Positions 8,848 through 16,423 of a DNA stretch of 64,000 nucleotides are shown one piece after another. Position 1 is the stretch's first letter. The number at the start of each line of letters is the position of its first letter. Both the position numbers and the translations under genes were made by a program. The stretch comes from Burkholderiales bacterium (GTDB lineage: Bacteria; Pseudomonadota; Gammaproteobacteria; Burkholderiales; Burkholderiaceae_C): positions 124,001 through 188,000 of the forward strand of contig JAJUGJ010000001.1 of NCBI GenBank assembly GCA_029268225.1, read 5' to 3'. The notes below the pieces were generated by a model that saw only the letters and a list, made by a program, of their open reading frames with translations, did no database searches and had not been told where the DNA came from.

Positions 8848-10842
8848 TCACAGCTCCATGCGCAGGGTCAGGAAACTCTTGCGAGCCAGCTCGAAATTCC
8901 GCCGGATCAGGAAAAACGGGCGATCGCCCTCTGCGGACTGTACCGTGAACGCCAGCTCCGCTTTGGTCGGCCCGATGCGGAAAGGATAAGCCAAGCGCAC
9001 ATCGGTGCGACGCGCGAACGGCATCCAGTCACGGTAGTCTCGGAAGGTCATGCTGCCCAGGCGTTCGTGAATCACGCTCAGCTGCAGATCTCCGGGCAGG
9101 CGCTGAAACAAGGCCAACAACGTGGCATGTCGGGGCGGCTGCCGCTCGTCTCGGCTGTCCAGCCGTGCATCGTCCCACGTGAGGTCGGAGACGCTCTGAT
9201 TGAGCCACAGCTCGGTCTTGCTGAATGGCTTCCAGCGTACCTGGTACTCCAACCCGACCATCGTCAAACCCGTCAGGTTGACATAGTCGCGCGTATTGGG
9301 CTTGGCACTGCCGATGGGCATCAGCGGGCTCGGATAGGTGCTCACCTTGATGATCCCGTCCATGCGCTCGTGATACAGGCGCGCATCCACCGTCAGGCTC
9401 TGGCTGGGAAAACGGCCCACATAACCGATCTCGGTGCTGCGCAACTCCTCGGGCTTGACCCGTCCCGTGGCACCGTACTCATGCGACACCAAAACACCTT
9501 GCGCGTCGTAAATACGCACATCCGCATCCAGCTCGGAAAGGTTGGGCGCGCGAATGGAATCCGTGACGCCGATCCGGAAAGTGTGCTCCGGCGTCGGCAA
9601 CCAGTTCACCATGAATCGCGGTGCGGTATAGGTCCCAACCCGGCTGTGGTCCCCCACGAACAAGCCCGTGTTGATCAGCCAGTGTGGGGTGACACGCCAC
9701 TCGACGGTGCCAAACACCCGGCTTTCCTCAAACGATTGCCAGCCATACGTCGAGTACAGAGGGAAGGACTGCGCCTTCTCCGCCTTGTGGCCCGCGCCCA
9801 TCACCGCACGCAGGTGATCCGACCAGGTGACCTTGTACTGCATCTCCGCGTTGATGCGCCGTCCCTGCCCGCTGTAATCCATGATCACCCCGGGTTGCCC
9901 CGGCACCTCGGCCACGTCGATCAGACGGTCTTCCATGTAATTGGCCGACACCTTCAGTTCATCACGCTCGCTCACCTGGTGGCGCCACTCGGCTTGCCAA
10001 TGAGTGTTACGCGTGTGCACGGTGTGAAACGGATTGCCGGGGTGATCGATGGCATAGCCCTCGCCGCCATCGAGATACGACACCCCCAGACCCACCATCA
10101 CATCATCGGTCAGCGAAGGCTTGAAGTCGGCCCGCAGGTTCGCCTGTCCCAAACGCCGATCGTCATAGGCGTTGATGTAACCCGTATCGCGCTGCTCCCC
10201 GATCGACAGGCGGAAACTGGCGGTTTCGTCGCCCACGCCGATGCGCGCACGGCGGTCCTGGATGCCGTTGTCACCAGAGCTCACCAGCAACTCTCCGCCC
10301 ACGGTGTCGGCACTGTGGCGGGTGATGATGTTGATGACACCGAACATCGCGTTGGCGCCGTAGGCGGCCGAGTTGGCTCCGCGCAGCACCTCGATGCGCT
10401 CGATGTCCTCCAGCATCACGTCCATCATGCCCCGGTGCGTGTCACCAAGGTAGGTGGTGGAATACACCGAACGACCATCGATCAACACCAGATTGCGGGT
10501 GCCATAGTCGTCGATCGGAATGTGGTACGACGCCAGCGGATTGGCCCCGTTCCAGCCTCCCGCCAGGTAGCCTGGCACCAGGCGCATCACCTCGACCAGC
10601 GTGCGTGCACCCGACAGGCGAATCGTTTGTCGGTCGATGACGGTGATGGCCCCCGGCGCCTCATTGAGGGGCTGGTCCAGGCGACTCGCGGTCAACACCA
10701 CTGGCACCTGAGCGAAATAGTCTTCCTCCGTGGGCGCTCGCTCGGCCGCCCGCGCGCTCACCCCGGCAACCCCGGCCCAGACCAAACCCAGGACCAGACG
10801 GTGGCACGCCTTCCGAACATCCAACACAGACAACGACCCCAT
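8848..10842 (-). CDS. TonB-dependent outer-membrane receptor (copy 2 of a tandem pair)
   Basis: A 664-residue outer-membrane receptor with signal peptide (ending about SARA), a plug domain with VPVVLTASRLDQPLNEAPGA near the TonB-box end, the plug motif DIERIEVLRGANSAAYGANA, and a 22-strand-type barrel in the rest. It is clearly homologous along its whole length to the receptor encoded upstream at 10922-12931, so the pair is a tandem duplication. I start at ATG 10842 because it aligns with the paralogue's start. A GTG at 10887 would add 15 residues ahead of the leader. The final residue is Leu rather than the usual aromatic. No Fur box is evident, so the ligand is unknown. BtuB/Cir-like in plug style. 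Confidence 0.9.
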   Translation of the reverse strand: MGSLSVLDVRKACHRLVLGLVWAGVAGVSARAAERAPTEEDYFAQVPVVLTASRLDQPLNEAPGAITVIDRQTIRLSGARTLVEVMRLVPGYLAGGWNGANPLASYHIPIDDYGTRNLVLIDGRSVYSTTYLGDTHRGMMDVMLEDIERIEVLRGANSAAYGANAMFGVINIITRHSADTVGGELLVSSGDNGIQDRRARIGVGDETASFRLSIGEQRDTGYINAYDDRRLGQANLRADFKPSLTDDVMVGLGVSYLDGGEGYAIDHPGNPFHTVHTRNTHWQAEWRHQVSERDELKVSANYMEDRLIDVAEVPGQPGVIMDYSGQGRRINAEMQYKVTWSDHLRAVMGAGHKAEKAQSFPLYSTYGWQSFEESRVFGTVEWRVTPHWLINTGLFVGDHSRVGTYTAPRFMVNWLPTPEHTFRIGVTDSIRAPNLSELDADVRIYDAQGVLVSHEYGATGRVKPEELRSTEIGYVGRFPSQSLTVDARLYHERMDGIIKVSTYPSPLMPIGSAKPNTRDYVNLTGLTMVGLEYQVRWKPFSKTELWLNQSVSDLTWDDARLDSRDERQPPRHATLLALFQRLPGDLQLSVIHERLGSMTFRDYRDWMPFARRTDVRLAYPFRIGPTKAELAFTVQSAEGDRPFFLIRRNFELARKSFLTLRMEL

Positions 10843-10921
10843 CTCACACCCATTCACCGAAGGTCCACAATTATTGACTTGACGCACTTTGACTCACATC
10901 AGGGATGGCGAGAACGCGCGC

Positions 10922-12931
10922 TCACATTTCCATCTGCAAGGTCACGAATCCCTGACGCCCGCGCCGGTAGTTGCGCTGAGGGTCGAAGAACCGTTGATCC
11001 CCTTCCACCGACTGCACCGTGACAGCGGCCTCAGCCTTGTACCCCTCCCATCGGAAGGCTCGGGCCAGGCGGATGTCCGTGCGGTGGGTGGCGGCCATCC
11101 AGTTGGACTTCGCGCGCAAGGTCATCGAGCCCACGCGCTCGTGCAGCACACTGACCTGCCATCGACCGGGCAGCTTCTGAAACAGGGCCAGTGTCGTGGC
11201 GTGCCGAGGCGGGCGACGCTCGTCCTTGGCCTCATACACCGGGTCATCCCACTTCATGCGCGAAAAGTTCTGATTCAGCCACAACTCGGTTTGGGGCGTG
11301 GCTTTCCAGCGCAGCTGATACTCCAGCCCCACCAGTGTCAGCGCATGGCGGTTGACAAAATCCTTGGTCTTGCCCAGCTGGTTTGGCAACACCGCCGTCC
11401 CCTCACCATCGTCATCGACCACCACATCACGCATGCGCTCGCGGTACAGGCGCGCATCCAGGGTCACCTGCGCATCGGGCCAACGCCCCCAGTAACCGAT
11501 CTCCTGACTGATCAAGGTCTCCGGCTGCACCGTCCCGCTTGCGGCATAAGGGCGCGAAAAGTAGGGCGTTCCCGGCAGATAGATCCGCACATCGCTTTTG
11601 TACTCGGACAAACTGGGAGCGCGCATCGATTCGGTCACCCCCATGCGCCATGTCTGATGGGGCGTTGCCAGCCAGTTCACCATCAGGCGAGGCGCGGCAT
11701 ACGTCCCGGCCAGCGAGTGGTCTCCCACAAACAGACCAGCGTTGAGCAGCCACGCCGGGTTCACGCGCCACTCGGCAGTGCCAAACAGGCGCGTCTCGGC
11801 CATCGAAACCCAGCCTTGCCCGTGGTACATCGTGTCCGAGCGCGCACGCTCATCCTTGTAACCCAAGCCCACGAGGGTGCGCCATGCGGGACTCCAGACG
11901 GTTCTCTGTTGAACCTCCACGTTCTGCCTCTGTCCCCAGGTGCCATAGTCCACCTCCAAGGAGAGCGGCGGAAAGGGGGAAACGTCCACCTGGAGTGGCA
12001 TCGGCTCCCGCTGACGGTCCTCCATGTAACTGAGAGACACCTGCAGTTCATTGCGCTCATCGAGCTGCCGCCGCCACTCCAATTGTCCATGGCTCGTGCG
12101 TGAGCGCTGCTGGTGGTAGGGGTTCTTCGGATCTGTGGGTCCATACCCCTCCCCGGCCAACAACTCCGAGGCGGCCAGCACCAGCATCACCTCATCGGCC
12201 AGGGAGGGCTGGAAGTCCGCACGCAACTGCACCTGGCCCAGGCGCTTGTCATCGAACGCGTTCAGGTACCCCCGATCGCGCTGCTCACCCACCGACAGCC
12301 GCACATGACTGGTCTGCGTGCCCACACCGAGGCGCGCGTAGGTGTCACGAATTCCGTTGTCCCCAACCGAAAGGGCTGCCGCGCCTCCCACGGTATCGGC
12401 ACTGTGGCGGGTGATGATGTTGACGACGCCAAACATCGCATTGGCGCCATACGCAGCAGAGTTGGCCCCTCGCAGCACCTCGATGCGCTCGATGTCTGGC
12501 AAGAGCACGTCCATCATGCCGCGCTGGGTGTCTCCCAGGTAACTGCTGGCATACACCGACCGGCCATCGATCAGCACCAGATGGCGCCCACCAAAATCAT
12601 CGAGCGCCAAGTGATACGACGCCATCGGATTGGCCCCATTCCATCCTCCCAGCACGTAACCAGGCACCAAGCGCAGCACCTCCGCCACGGTGCGTGCACC
12701 CGACTGGCGGATGGTGTCGCGGTCGATCACCGTCATCGCACCGGGTGCTTCGTTGAGCGGCTGATCCAGTCGACTGGCGGTCAGCACCACGGGCACATGA
12801 GCGAAATAATCGTCTTCCGTTTGCGCGCGCGCGCTCGCCTGAACGCTCGCTGCTGCCAGGCCTGTCATCCCCAAACCCAACGCCACGCCCTGGCACGCCC
12901 TCCGAATCCGCAAATCTGGCAAAAAGCCCAT
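10922..12931 (-). CDS. TonB-dependent outer-membrane receptor (copy 1 of a tandem pair)
   Basis: First gene of the four-gene minus-strand unit, 669 residues. A signal peptide is followed by a plug domain with the same VPVVLTASRLDQPLNEAPGA and DIERIEVLRGANSAAYGANA segments as the downstream paralogue, then a beta-barrel. ATG 12931 has GGAAG four to five bases upstream; a GTG immediately before it is also in frame. The barrel ends VTLQMEM without the usual terminal aromatic residue. There is no N-terminal signalling domain of the FecA type. Barrel loops differ more from the paralogue than the plug does, suggesting different ligands. The gap to the next receptor is 79 bases and contains repeated GTCAA words. 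Confidence 0.9.
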   Translation of the reverse strand: MGFLPDLRIRRACQGVALGLGMTGLAAASVQASARAQTEDDYFAHVPVVLTASRLDQPLNEAPGAMTVIDRDTIRQSGARTVAEVLRLVPGYVLGGWNGANPMASYHLALDDFGGRHLVLIDGRSVYASSYLGDTQRGMMDVLLPDIERIEVLRGANSAAYGANAMFGVVNIITRHSADTVGGAAALSVGDNGIRDTYARLGVGTQTSHVRLSVGEQRDRGYLNAFDDKRLGQVQLRADFQPSLADEVMLVLAASELLAGEGYGPTDPKNPYHQQRSRTSHGQLEWRRQLDERNELQVSLSYMEDRQREPMPLQVDVSPFPPLSLEVDYGTWGQRQNVEVQQRTVWSPAWRTLVGLGYKDERARSDTMYHGQGWVSMAETRLFGTAEWRVNPAWLLNAGLFVGDHSLAGTYAAPRLMVNWLATPHQTWRMGVTESMRAPSLSEYKSDVRIYLPGTPYFSRPYAASGTVQPETLISQEIGYWGRWPDAQVTLDARLYRERMRDVVVDDDGEGTAVLPNQLGKTKDFVNRHALTLVGLEYQLRWKATPQTELWLNQNFSRMKWDDPVYEAKDERRPPRHATTLALFQKLPGRWQVSVLHERVGSMTLRAKSNWMAATHRTDIRLARAFRWEGYKAEAAVTVQSVEGDQRFFDPQRNYRRGRQGFVTLQMEM

Positions 12932-13223
12932 CACACTTCCACTTTTACTGCTCGTTCGCGATTATGAGCATGGGCACCTCACCGCCGTGTGACGGGCAGC
13001 GCGGAAAATGCGCGAGCAGGTCATGCTTCACGCTATTGACACCTCGTTGCCCCATGGGTCACATGCGCAGCAGCACGCCCGGGTTCGACAACCCCGTGAA
13101 GGTTGACACACTTCCCGCCCACCCAAGCCGACTCAAATCGGCGTCACATGAGCGGCACATGCGTTTCACCCGGAAACGACGCTAAGGTTCACCGAGTTCA
13201 AACCCACAACAGTGAGCAGTACC
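12932..13223. other. Divergent intergenic region between TonB-receptor unit and chemoreceptor
   Basis: These 292 bases carry the control regions of two divergent transcription units. Visible structure includes a perfect hairpin CGTTTC-ACCCG-GAAACG at 13162-13178 and an inverted GCCGA/TCGGC pair around 13127-13142. A weak FliA-like candidate for the chemoreceptor is GTTT, 11 bases, then GACGCTAA (13078-13085 of the box lies at 13178-13185). I see no convincing Fur box, cobalamin element or c-di-GMP riboswitch. No open reading frame with a ribosome site was found. Confidence 0.45.
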
Positions 13224-14807
13224 ATGAATTTTCAGCAGTTGTCCGTGGGCAAGCGCCTCAGCCTTGGCTTTGGTCTGGTGCTGGCCATCCTGGTCGTCGT
13301 CACGATGATCGCCCTGGTCAAGGTCAGTGTCATCAACACCGCGCTCAAAGCCAACAGCGACGAGCACACCTCCATCCAGCGCTTCGCCATCAACTTCCGC
13401 GGCTCGGCGCACGACCGCGCCATCGCCATCCGCGACGTGGTGTTGAGCACCGAGCCCGCCGAACAGCAAAAGGAAGTCGCGACCATTGAGGCATTGGCGC
13501 GTTTTTACGCCGAGTCCGCCACCCCACTGGAAGCGCTGCTGGCCAAGTCGGCCGATCAGGCTGAGTTGAACCGGCTGTACAGCGCGATCCGGGCCATCGA
13601 GGCACAAGCCGTAGCCACCACCCAGACCATCGTGACCAAGGTGAACGCGGGAGACGCGGCCGGCGCCCAGACCCTGCTGTGGACGCAAGCGAAGCCGCAG
13701 TACGTGCAATGGCTCGCCGCCATCAACCAGTTGATCGACTACGAGGAGCAGCGCGTTCAAACCCAGAACAAGATCGCGCTGGAAGAAGCAGAAGGCTTCT
13801 TGACCGCGATGCTCACAGCCTTGACCGTCGCCCTGATGTGCGGCGCGGCGCTCGCCTGGGCGCTGTCACGCAGCATCGTGCAGCAACTGGGGGCCGAGCC
13901 TCAGGCGCTGGGAGATGCGGCACGGCGTGTCGCCGCCGGTGACCTCAACCCAATCCCCGGCGCGGACCAGGCCCCGGCCAACAGCGTCTTGGCCTCCCTG
14001 GGCGCCATGCGCACCAGTCTGGCCAGCATCGTGGCCCAGGTCCGTCAGGCATCCGACTCGATCGACACCGGATCGGCCGAGATCGCGACCGGCAACGCCG
14101 ACCTCTCGGTGCGCACCGAGCAACAGGCGTCCAACCTGCAGCAAACGGCCTCGTCGATGATGCAGATGAACACCGCCGTCAAGGCCAACGCGGAGACCGC
14201 ACGCCACGCCACGCAACTGGCCTCATCAGCCAGCGCTGCAGCGACCAAGGGCGGCGAGGTGGTCGGTCAGGTCGTGGCGACCATGGACGACATCAGCACC
14301 AGCTCCAGAAAGATCGCCGACATCATTGGCGTGATCGACGGCATCGCCTTCCAGACCAACATCCTCGCCCTCAACGCCGCCGTCGAAGCGGCTCGCGCAG
14401 GCGAACAAGGCCGCGGTTTCGCCGTGGTCGCCTCGGAAGTTCGCAGCCTGGCCCAACGCAGCGCCGAGGCCGCCCGCGAAATCAAGTCCCTGATCGGCGA
14501 CAGCGTCACCAAGGTCGAGATGGGCACCCAACTGGTCAACGACGCCGGCGCCACCATGGACGACATCGTCAGGCAGGTGAAGAACGTGTCCGATCTGATT
14601 CATGAGATCGGCGCCTCCACCCAGGAACAGACCGACGGCATCGACCGGGTCAGCTACGCCGTCAGTGAACTCGACCGCAGCACGCAGCAGAACGCGGCGC
14701 TGGTGGAAGAAAGCGCTGCGGCAGCCGAAAGCCTGCAACACCAGGCTCGTCGCCTGGCGGAACTCGTGCGCCTGTTCCAACTGACTGCCGCAGACACGAC
14801 GCGCTGA
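13224..14807 (+). CDS. Methyl-accepting chemotaxis protein (4HB ligand domain)
   Basis: A 527-residue inner-membrane chemoreceptor. TM1 is at about residues 14-34, followed by a four-helix-bundle periplasmic domain containing [17 protein letters not shown]2 near residues 192-212, HAMP, and the long cytoplasmic coiled coil with the conserved signalling tip [19 protein letters not shown]. There is no C-terminal CheR/CheB-docking pentapeptide of the NWETF kind. The start is ATG 13224; an upstream in-frame GTG at 13212 would add four residues. The gene points away from the TonB/diguanylate-cyclase unit across 292 bases. The attractant is unknown. This 4HB subtype is common in Burkholderiales. Confidence 0.93.
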   Translation: MNFQQLSVGKRLSLGFGLVLAILVVVTMIALVKVSVINTALKANSDEHTSIQRFAINFRGSAHDRAIAIRDVVLSTEPAEQQKEVATIEALARFYAESATPLEALLAKSADQAELNRLYSAIRAIEAQAVATTQTIVTKVNAGDAAGAQTLLWTQAKPQYVQWLAAINQLIDYEEQRVQTQNKIALEEAEGFLTAMLTALTVALMCGAALAWALSRSIVQQLGAEPQALGDAARRVAAGDLNPIPGADQAPANSVLASLGAMRTSLASIVAQVRQASDSIDTGSAEIATGNADLSVRTEQQASNLQQTASSMMQMNTAVKANAETARHATQLASSASAAATKGGEVVGQVVATMDDISTSSRKIADIIGVIDGIAFQTNILALNAAVEAARAGEQGRGFAVVASEVRSLAQRSAEAAREIKSLIGDSVTKVEMGTQLVNDAGATMDDIVRQVKNVSDLIHEIGASTQEQTDGIDRVSYAVSELDRSTQQNAALVEESAAAAESLQHQARRLAELVRLFQLTAADTTR

Positions 14808-14831
14808 GAGAAACGCTGGGCGCCAGTGCCC

Positions 14832-15281
14832 TCACCACCCCCACACGAGGCTGCGCGCCACCCAACCCAGCACCCCTGCCTCGGTGCGCACCTGCACCCA
14901 CTGGCGTTGGGTGGTCACGGTGCGCACCACCTCGCCCCGCGCCAGCTTGGCGACCAGCCTGTGGTGGGTACCCGGTCCGCTGCGCAGGTTGGCCACCGAG
15001 GCCTTCACAATGTGATGTCGCTCAGACCCCGTCAAGGGCCGATACACCCACCCTGTGTCATTTTCGAAGTCGCGCACCCGGATCCACTGGCCCGCACGGC
15101 CCGTCACCCGCAAGGGGTAGCCTTTGCTCAGGGTCCACTGCGCGGCATGCTGGGTGCCCGGCCCCGCTCGCATGGTCACCGAGTCGCGGGCGATGCTGAC
15201 ATGCTCAGGCTGGGCCGCCGCAGGGGTGGTCCACAACGTGAGGGCCACAGCCATGGCTGCGAAAAATCGAACTGGCTTCAT
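14832..15281 (-). CDS. Secreted SH3-domain (SH3b) repeat protein
   Basis: A 149-residue exported protein: signal peptide (MKPVRFFAAMAVALTL... cleaved near AAAQ) and two bacterial SH3 repeats, each with the pattern VTMRAGPGTQH or ANLRSGPGTHH followed by GDWIRVRD/RQWVQVRT-like strands. Such domains bind peptidoglycan or proteins in the envelope. The precise job is unknown. I start at ATG 15281 because the longer frame to 15374 has no leader peptide and would run through the rpoH control region. It is divergent from rpoH, so its promoter shares the 147-base gap with the CIRCE element, hinting at stress-related expression. Confidence 0.85.
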   Translation of the reverse strand: MKPVRFFAAMAVALTLWTTPAAAQPEHVSIARDSVTMRAGPGTQHAAQWTLSKGYPLRVTGRAGQWIRVRDFENDTGWVYRPLTGSERHHIVKASVANLRSGPGTHHRLVAKLARGEVVRTVTTQRQWVQVRTEAGVLGWVARSLVWGW

Positions 15282-15352
15282 GGGTCTGCTGGAAGTGGTC
15301 ACACTTTCATCATAAAACATTTGCACAAATGCATAATGCAGGCAATGAAAGG

Positions 15353-15379
15353 GAACTTTGACGCGCTTTAGCACTCTGA
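15353..15379 (+). promoter_or_regulatory. Sigma-E-type promoter of rpoH
   Basis: GAACTT (15353-15358) and TCTGA (15375-15379) are separated by 16 bases, matching the extracytoplasmic sigma-E consensus used by one rpoH promoter in enterobacteria. The -10 element lies inside the CIRCE operator. A second possible -10 (TAATAT, 15392-15397) for a vegetative promoter lies at its right edge. This is sequence reading only; no start site is known. Confidence 0.6.
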
Positions 15380-15394
15380 CCCTGCGAGTGCTAA
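15368..15394 (+). promoter_or_regulatory. CIRCE operator (HrcA binding site) upstream of rpoH
   Basis: A perfect CIRCE element: TTAGCACTC, nine bases, GAGTGCTAA, with both 9-base arms exactly complementary. CIRCE is the operator of the heat-shock repressor HrcA. It ends 34 bases before the rpoH start and overlaps the -10 box of the sigma-E-like promoter, so HrcA would be expected to block rpoH transcription. Confidence 0.92.
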
Positions 15395-15428
15395 TATTGT
15401 TTGAGAAGGATCCACGAAAGGACCAGCC

Positions 15429-16355
15429 ATGACCCTGACGACCGCCCTTGCGACCCGTGACCCCTGGAGTGTGGTGCCCTCACTGGGCAATCTGGACGCG
15501 TACATCCGCTCGGTCCAGGCCATCCCCATGCTGGAGGCCGACGAGGAGCAGACCCTGGCGCGTCGTCTGCGTGACCAGCAAGACCTGCAGGCCGCCTCCA
15601 AGCTGGTGCTCTCGCACCTGCGTCTGGTCGTGTCCATCTCCCGCCAGTACATGGGTTACGGCCTGCCGCAAGGTGACCTGATTCAGGAAGGCAACGTCGG
15701 TCTGATGAAGGCCGTCAAGCGCTTCGACCCTGATCAGGGCGTGCGCCTGGTGAGCTACGCCATGCACTGGATCAAGGCCGAGATCCATGAATACATCCTG
15801 AAGAACTGGCGCATGGTCAAGGTGGCCACCACCAAAGCCCAGCGCAAGCTGTTCTTCAACCTGCGCTCACTCAAGCACCAGTTCAAGGGCGAAGAAGGCG
15901 CGGAACACCTGGGCCGCGCCACCCTGTCCGACCACGAGATCCACCGTGTGGCCAACGAACTCAATGTGCGTCCGGAAGACGTCATCGAGATGGAAACCCG
16001 CATGGCCGGCGGTGACGTGGCCCTGGAAGCCCCGACCGACGACGACGGGGATGCACCCGTCGCCCCGCTGGCCTATCTGGCCGACGAGGCGCACGAGCCG
16101 ACCCGCGTGATTGAGGCGCACCGCCGCGACTGGCTGGCCAGCGATGGCATCGCCCTGGCGCTCGACCAGCTGGATGCCCGCAGCCGCCGCATCGTCGAAG
16201 AGCGCTGGCTGCAGGTCAACGACGACGGCTCGGGCGGCATGACCTTGCACGAGTTGGCCGCCGAATATGGCGTCAGCGCCGAACGCATCCGTCAGATCGA
16301 AGTGGCCGCCATGAAGAAAATGCGCAAGGCCCTCACCGAGGTCGTCGACGCCTGA
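15429..16355 (+). CDS. rpoH: RNA polymerase heat-shock sigma factor (sigma-32)
   Basis: A 308-residue sigma-70 family protein. Region 2 includes LRLVVSISRQYMGYGLPQGDLIQEGNVGLMKAV (given here only as its position, residues 64-96). The RpoH-specific box QRKLFFNLR stands at 138-146, and region 4 ends with a helix-turn-helix (YGVSAERIRQIEVAAMKKM). The RpoH box separates it from RpoD and RpoS. ATG 15429 is preceded by AAAGGACCAGCC. It directs transcription of chaperone and protease genes after heat stress. A CIRCE operator and a sigma-E-type promoter immediately upstream suggest double control by HrcA and envelope stress. A strong hairpin follows the stop. Confidence 0.96.
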   Translation: MTLTTALATRDPWSVVPSLGNLDAYIRSVQAIPMLEADEEQTLARRLRDQQDLQAASKLVLSHLRLVVSISRQYMGYGLPQGDLIQEGNVGLMKAVKRFDPDQGVRLVSYAMHWIKAEIHEYILKNWRMVKVATTKAQRKLFFNLRSLKHQFKGEEGAEHLGRATLSDHEIHRVANELNVRPEDVIEMETRMAGGDVALEAPTDDDGDAPVAPLAYLADEAHEPTRVIEAHRRDWLASDGIALALDQLDARSRRIVEERWLQVNDDGSGGMTLHELAAEYGVSAERIRQIEVAAMKKMRKALTEVVDA

Positions 16356-16368
16356 TCCCTCGCGACGT

Positions 16369-16388
16369 CCCCAGCCAACTGGCTGGGG
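16369..16388 (+). terminator. Hairpin downstream of rpoH
   Basis: CCCCAGCC pairs perfectly with GGCTGGGG over a four-base loop, 14 bases after the rpoH stop. There is no T-run after it, so termination is probable from position rather than proven. A longer-range GCGCGGT/ACCGCGC pair follows at 16391-16436, reaching into the convergent pgi end. Confidence 0.5.
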
Positions 16389-16423
16389 CTGCGCGGTCGC
16401 ACAGGCGGCCCATCAAGCCCGGG

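Noticed and set aside
12932..13223. Possible c-di-GMP (GEMM) riboswitch or cobalamin element between TonB unit and chemoreceptor
   Set aside because: The conserved core segments are missing; only unrelated short hairpins are present.
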